The notes beneath the pieces are model-generated. The model was given only the letters and a program-made list of their open reading frames with translations. It made no database searches and was not told the DNA's origin. The translations under genes were made by a program, and so were the position numbers. Shown here piece after piece: positions 60,986 through 64,000 of a DNA stretch of 64,000 nt (its first letter is position 1; each line of letters begins with the position of its first letter). Source of the DNA: Microscilla marina ATCC 23134 (GTDB lineage Bacteria; Bacteroidota; Bacteroidia; Cytophagales; Microscillaceae). Location: assembly GCF_000169175.1 (NCBI RefSeq), contig NZ_AAWS01000001.1, positions 248,001 through 312,000 on the forward strand, written 5' to 3'.

Positions 60986-62683
60986 ATGCTGTCATTTATT
61001 GTACTCTTACCACTTTTGGTATGTGCCACCCTGCTTTTTATGCCTCATCACCAGGTGAAGCTATTCAAAATAGCCACTTTATTTACCACTGCTGCTCAGT
61101 TGTTGGCATCGTGTTGGGCATACTTCAAGTTTGAGACAGGTAAAAAGACAGTAACTATAAGCCAGGAGGCGGCCTATCAGTTGGTAGAAAAACTAGAGTG
61201 GATCAGGCTAGATTTAGGCAGCTTTGGGCAATTGTCTATAGACTACTTCATAGGTGTAGACGGGGTGAGCATTTCAATGATTTTGTTATCTGCCATTGTG
61301 ATGTTTATGGGTGCTATAGCCTCCTGGAACATTCAGCAAAAACAAAAAGGCTATTTTCTATTATATCTGTTGCTCAGTAGTAGTGTACCAGGTTGTTTTG
61401 TTGCCCTGGATTTTTTCTTGTTTTATCTTTTCTTTGAGTTTATGCTCTTGCCCATGTACTTTCTTATAGGCATTTGGGGAGGGGTACGCCGCGAATATGC
61501 TTCCATCAAATTCTTTATATATACCTTAGTAGGTTCATTGTTTATATTGGTAGTAATGATAGCCCTCTACAACGCTACTATAGACCCCGCCAAAACTGCG
61601 GTACAGCTAAAGCTCGCCAATGAAACCTCTCAGGTAACCCCCGAAATGGTGGCAAATGTGCAACAACAATTGGCCAGCAATGGCATTGCCGCCAAAGACC
61701 AGGTACACACCTTTAGTATGCTACACATGATGGATCAAAGCAACTATGTAGCCAATGCAGCAATAGGTGTCAAAAGTTCGGCGAGTTGGTGGGGCTACTC
61801 CCTGCGGTTCTGGGCGTTTCTTGCTTTGTTTATTGGTTTTGCCATCAAACTACCCGTAGTACCTGTACACACTTGGTTGCCCGATGCCCACGTAGAGGCT
61901 CCCACCGCTATTTCGGTAGTGTTGGCGGGCATACTGCTAAAAGTAGGAGGGTATGGGCTCATCCGGATTGCCTATAGTATATTTCCCGATATGGCCTTGA
62001 GTTTTGCCGTCATTACTGGTTTTCTGGGGATGCTCTCCATTATTTATGGGGCGCTGAATGCATTGGCAATGACTGACCTTAAAAAAATGATTGCCTATTC
62101 CTCAGTGTCACACATGGGCTTTGTATTGATTGGGCTCGCTTCTTTTACCGCAGAGGGCATCAATGGTGCCGTGTTTCAAATGTTTAGCCACGGAATTTTA
62201 TCGGCCTTGTTGTTCTTGTTGGTGGGAGTGTTGTACGATCGTACCCACGACCGCAGCATAGGCAACTATCGAGGCTTACTCAGCAAAATGCCTTATTATG
62301 GGGTATTTGTAATGATTGGTTTTTTTGCTTCTTTGGGTTTACCCGGGTTTTCGGGTTTCATTGGCGAACTGTTCACCATTTTGGGTGGTTTTGCCTCTCC
62401 TTACCTACCCGTTTGGATAGTAGTAGTAAGTACCTTTGGTATTGTGTTGGGGGCAGCTTATTTTCTCTGGACACTTCAACGGATGTTTTTGGGCAAATAC
62501 TGGGTCAAAAACGACCTCGAATGGTCTCCTCAATTGCAAAATCTCACCCCCCGCGAATGGGTGATGCTGGTCAGCTTGAGCCTGATTGCCCTGATTACGG
62601 GTATTTTTCCAGGCCTCCTGTTTCAGCCATTGACTGATACCGTAAACGAGTTGGTAAACCACCTCACTACCTTTATGAAATAA
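60986..62683 (+). CDS. nuoM: NADH-quinone oxidoreductase subunit M
   Basis: A 565-aa, ~14-helix antiporter-like subunit of respiratory complex I that pumps protons. Key residues are present: the Glu of 'FYLFFEFMLLPMYFLIG' and the Lys of 'IGFAIKLPVVPVHTWLPDAHVEAPTAISVVLAGILLKVGGYG'; 'MTDLKKMIAYSSVSHMG' follows. An Asn/Gln-rich loop of ~60 residues (about 210-270) is larger than usual. It is followed after 23 bp by nuoN, but no other nuo genes precede it; the opposite-strand purF is next. Confidence 0.93.
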   Translation: MLSFIVLLPLLVCATLLFMPHHQVKLFKIATLFTTAAQLLASCWAYFKFETGKKTVTISQEAAYQLVEKLEWIRLDLGSFGQLSIDYFIGVDGVSISMILLSAIVMFMGAIASWNIQQKQKGYFLLYLLLSSSVPGCFVALDFFLFYLFFEFMLLPMYFLIGIWGGVRREYASIKFFIYTLVGSLFILVVMIALYNATIDPAKTAVQLKLANETSQVTPEMVANVQQQLASNGIAAKDQVHTFSMLHMMDQSNYVANAAIGVKSSASWWGYSLRFWAFLALFIGFAIKLPVVPVHTWLPDAHVEAPTAISVVLAGILLKVGGYGLIRIAYSIFPDMALSFAVITGFLGMLSIIYGALNALAMTDLKKMIAYSSVSHMGFVLIGLASFTAEGINGAVFQMFSHGILSALLFLLVGVLYDRTHDRSIGNYRGLLSKMPYYGVFVMIGFFASLGLPGFSGFIGELFTILGGFASPYLPVWIVVVSTFGIVLGAAYFLWTLQRMFLGKYWVKNDLEWSPQLQNLTPREWVMLVSLSLIALITGIFPGLLFQPLTDTVNELVNHLTTFMK

Positions 62684-62706
62684 GCCCAAATAACCACCTC
62701 AAAATC

Positions 62707-64000
62707 TTGAATGATATGTTTTCGAAATCGCTCATTGCCCAACTCAACCTTCAGTTAGACAACCTCTTGGGAAGCCTAAAGTATGTAGCACCAGAACTAC
62801 TGCTTATAGGATGGTTTGTATTGGTAATCGTGCTTGATTTGGTTTTTACTACGCGCAAAAGCCTCAAACCTTACAAAAAACAAGGCTTATGGTGGGTGTC
62901 ACTTGTGGGTTTGGGATTGGTCATTTTTGCCCTGTTTGCCCAGTTGTTGCTGGTGGGCAAAGACAGCAAGCCTGACTTATTTTTAGGTTTACTTACTTTA
63001 GATACGCTCAGCATTAAGTTTCGAATTATCATTGATTTAGCCGCCGTTTTTACCCTGCTTATTTCCCGCAACTCACGTTTGTTTGCTCCTGTTACTCCAC
63101 TCAAAACTTTCAAATACCGGGGTGAATACTTTGCCCTTATTTTGGCCATGCTGTTGGGTTTGCATTTGCTTACCATGACTACCCACTTGCTCATGATGTA
63201 TGTAGCCATAGAGCTGGTTTCGTTGAGTTCTTATGTGCTCACCATTCTGTATTTTAATAAAAAAGGTATTGAGGGGGCGTTAAAATACCTATTGTTTGGG
63301 GCTTTTGCCTCTGGGCTAATGATTTATGGTATGTCGTGGCTGTATGGGCTGAGTGGTGGTTTGTCTATTGCGGCATTTGTAGCAAATATTACTACCCCGG
63401 CAGCTATGCTCAACACCATTGCTGCTTTGTTGGTGTTTGCGGGGATCTTGTTTAAAATTTCGGCAGTGCCTTTTCATTTCTGGACTCCAGACGCCTATCA
63501 GGTGGCACCTACTCCAGTGGTCGCCTTCTTTTCTATTGCTCCCAAAGCTGCCTTACTTGCATTATTGCTCAAGCTAAACCCTTTGTTTAGTCGATTGTTT
63601 GCCGAGGCAGCCACCCAAGACTTTGCCCGTCAGGTTATTTTATTATTAGGAGCCATTGCCATTGTTACAGTATTAGTGGGCAACTTTACGGCCTTGTGGC
63701 AAACCAATGCGAAGCGACTGCTTTCTTACTCTACCATTGCCCATGTAGGCATATTGTTGATGGGTTGGCTTGACCTGCGTACCATTAGTAGCACTTACCT
63801 TACGTTTTACCTTGCTACGTATACTTTGATGAATTTTGGTGCTTTCTTAGGGGTAGAAATGGTGCCCGGAACTTTCAAGACAGTGAGCGTCCTTATGCCC
63901 TCAGGCATTTTAAGGGTATTGGGGTTAAACATCCGCTCATTGGTGTAAGTATGTTGGTATTGGTCATTGCCCTTACTGGTTTGCCACCTACAGTAGGTTT
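62707..64000 (+). CDS. nuoN: NADH-quinone oxidoreductase subunit N, frameshifted and cut by window end
   Basis: The third antiporter-like subunit of complex I. Membrane helices and 'GILFKISAVPFHFWTPDAYQVAPTPVVAFFS', 'NAKRLLSYSTIAHVG' are intact up to residue ~384. The frame then ends in a stop at 63946-63948 after an unrelated 29-residue tail. The missing sequence, 'ERPYALRHFKGIGVKHPLIG' and then 'VSMLVLVIALTGLPPTVG', is open in the frame shifted by one and runs to the window end. Inserting one A into the AAA at 63857-63859 restores 'GVENGARNFQDSERPYAL'. The gene is therefore frameshifted here or the base call is wrong. Shown to the window end. Confidence 0.85.

Overview
The window looks like chromosomal DNA from a marine, gliding-type Bacteroidota (Cytophagales). 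The low GC content, several promoters of the Bacteroidota form TTTG-N19/21-TAnnTTTG, two large proteins with C-terminal type IX secretion (T9SS) sorting domains, many leucine-rich-repeat and DUF3857/transglutaminase proteins, a type III glutamine synthetase and a DUF4157 injection-system effector all fit. The combination recalls Microscilla marina; that name is an inference from gene content, not a database match. I saw no rRNA, tRNA, IS transposase, prophage or CRISPR array.

Layout. 0.3-4.7 kb: a SiaC-type phosphoprotein, an L-rhamnose isomerase (Pseudomonas stutzeri type) and small unknown or TerB-like proteins. 4.7-12.1 kb (minus strand): a two-gene DUF3857 transglutaminase-like operon with a clear promoter, a thioredoxin-fold DUF255 (YyaL/SSP411) protein, a RidA protein and an NIF-type HAD phosphatase. 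12.2-20.9 kb: one giant (2914 aa) T9SS-secreted protein with an internal array of about 16 'GSGYTSAPTVTI'-type repeats. 21.7-26 kb: a class-A-beta-lactamase-like lipoprotein, a TPR protein with a DUF4261 protein, and a BAAT-type acyl hydrolase lipoprotein. 26-33.6 kb: a lipid/redox neighbourhood (acyl-CoA dehydrogenase, nitronate monooxygenase, SDR, TetR regulator, DUF1295 membrane reductase) with a secreted serine hydrolase. 33.9-36.6 kb: an orphan histidine ammonia-lyase, and an ECF sigma factor overlapping a membrane protein. 36.8-38.4 kb: a DUF4157 metalloprotease-like eCIS effector. 38.9-45.3 kb: a GIY-YIG-like protein, two tandemly duplicated beta-barrel outer-membrane proteins, glutamine synthetase III and a lipoprotein. 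45.3-51.5 kb: a 1194-aa T9SS multidomain protein, a secreted non-specific nuclease, a lysozyme-fold-like protein and a 57-aa small protein with its own terminator. 51.8-55.9 kb: two leucine-rich-repeat proteins, one with an embedded BRCT-like domain. 56.7-64 kb: a saccharopine/alanine dehydrogenase-like enzyme, a long PurF-type amidophosphoribosyltransferase, and nuoM-nuoN, with nuoN broken by an apparent one-base deletion in an A-run.

The intergenic DNA is unusually rich in structure. A dispersed repeat of about 95-115 bp ('TTAGTAAGTACCAAGG' family) occurs in two good copies and two partial ones. A roughly 410-bp element made of five 73-bp tandem units is bounded by inverted repeats of about 32 bp. 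Several gene-free stretches contain nested perfect inverted repeats. Two related ends abut stop codons, which suggests REP/MITE-like behaviour. The best candidates for something undescribed are these repeat families, the C-terminal domain of the DUF4157 effector, the LRR-BRCT-LRR protein and the 57-aa small protein.
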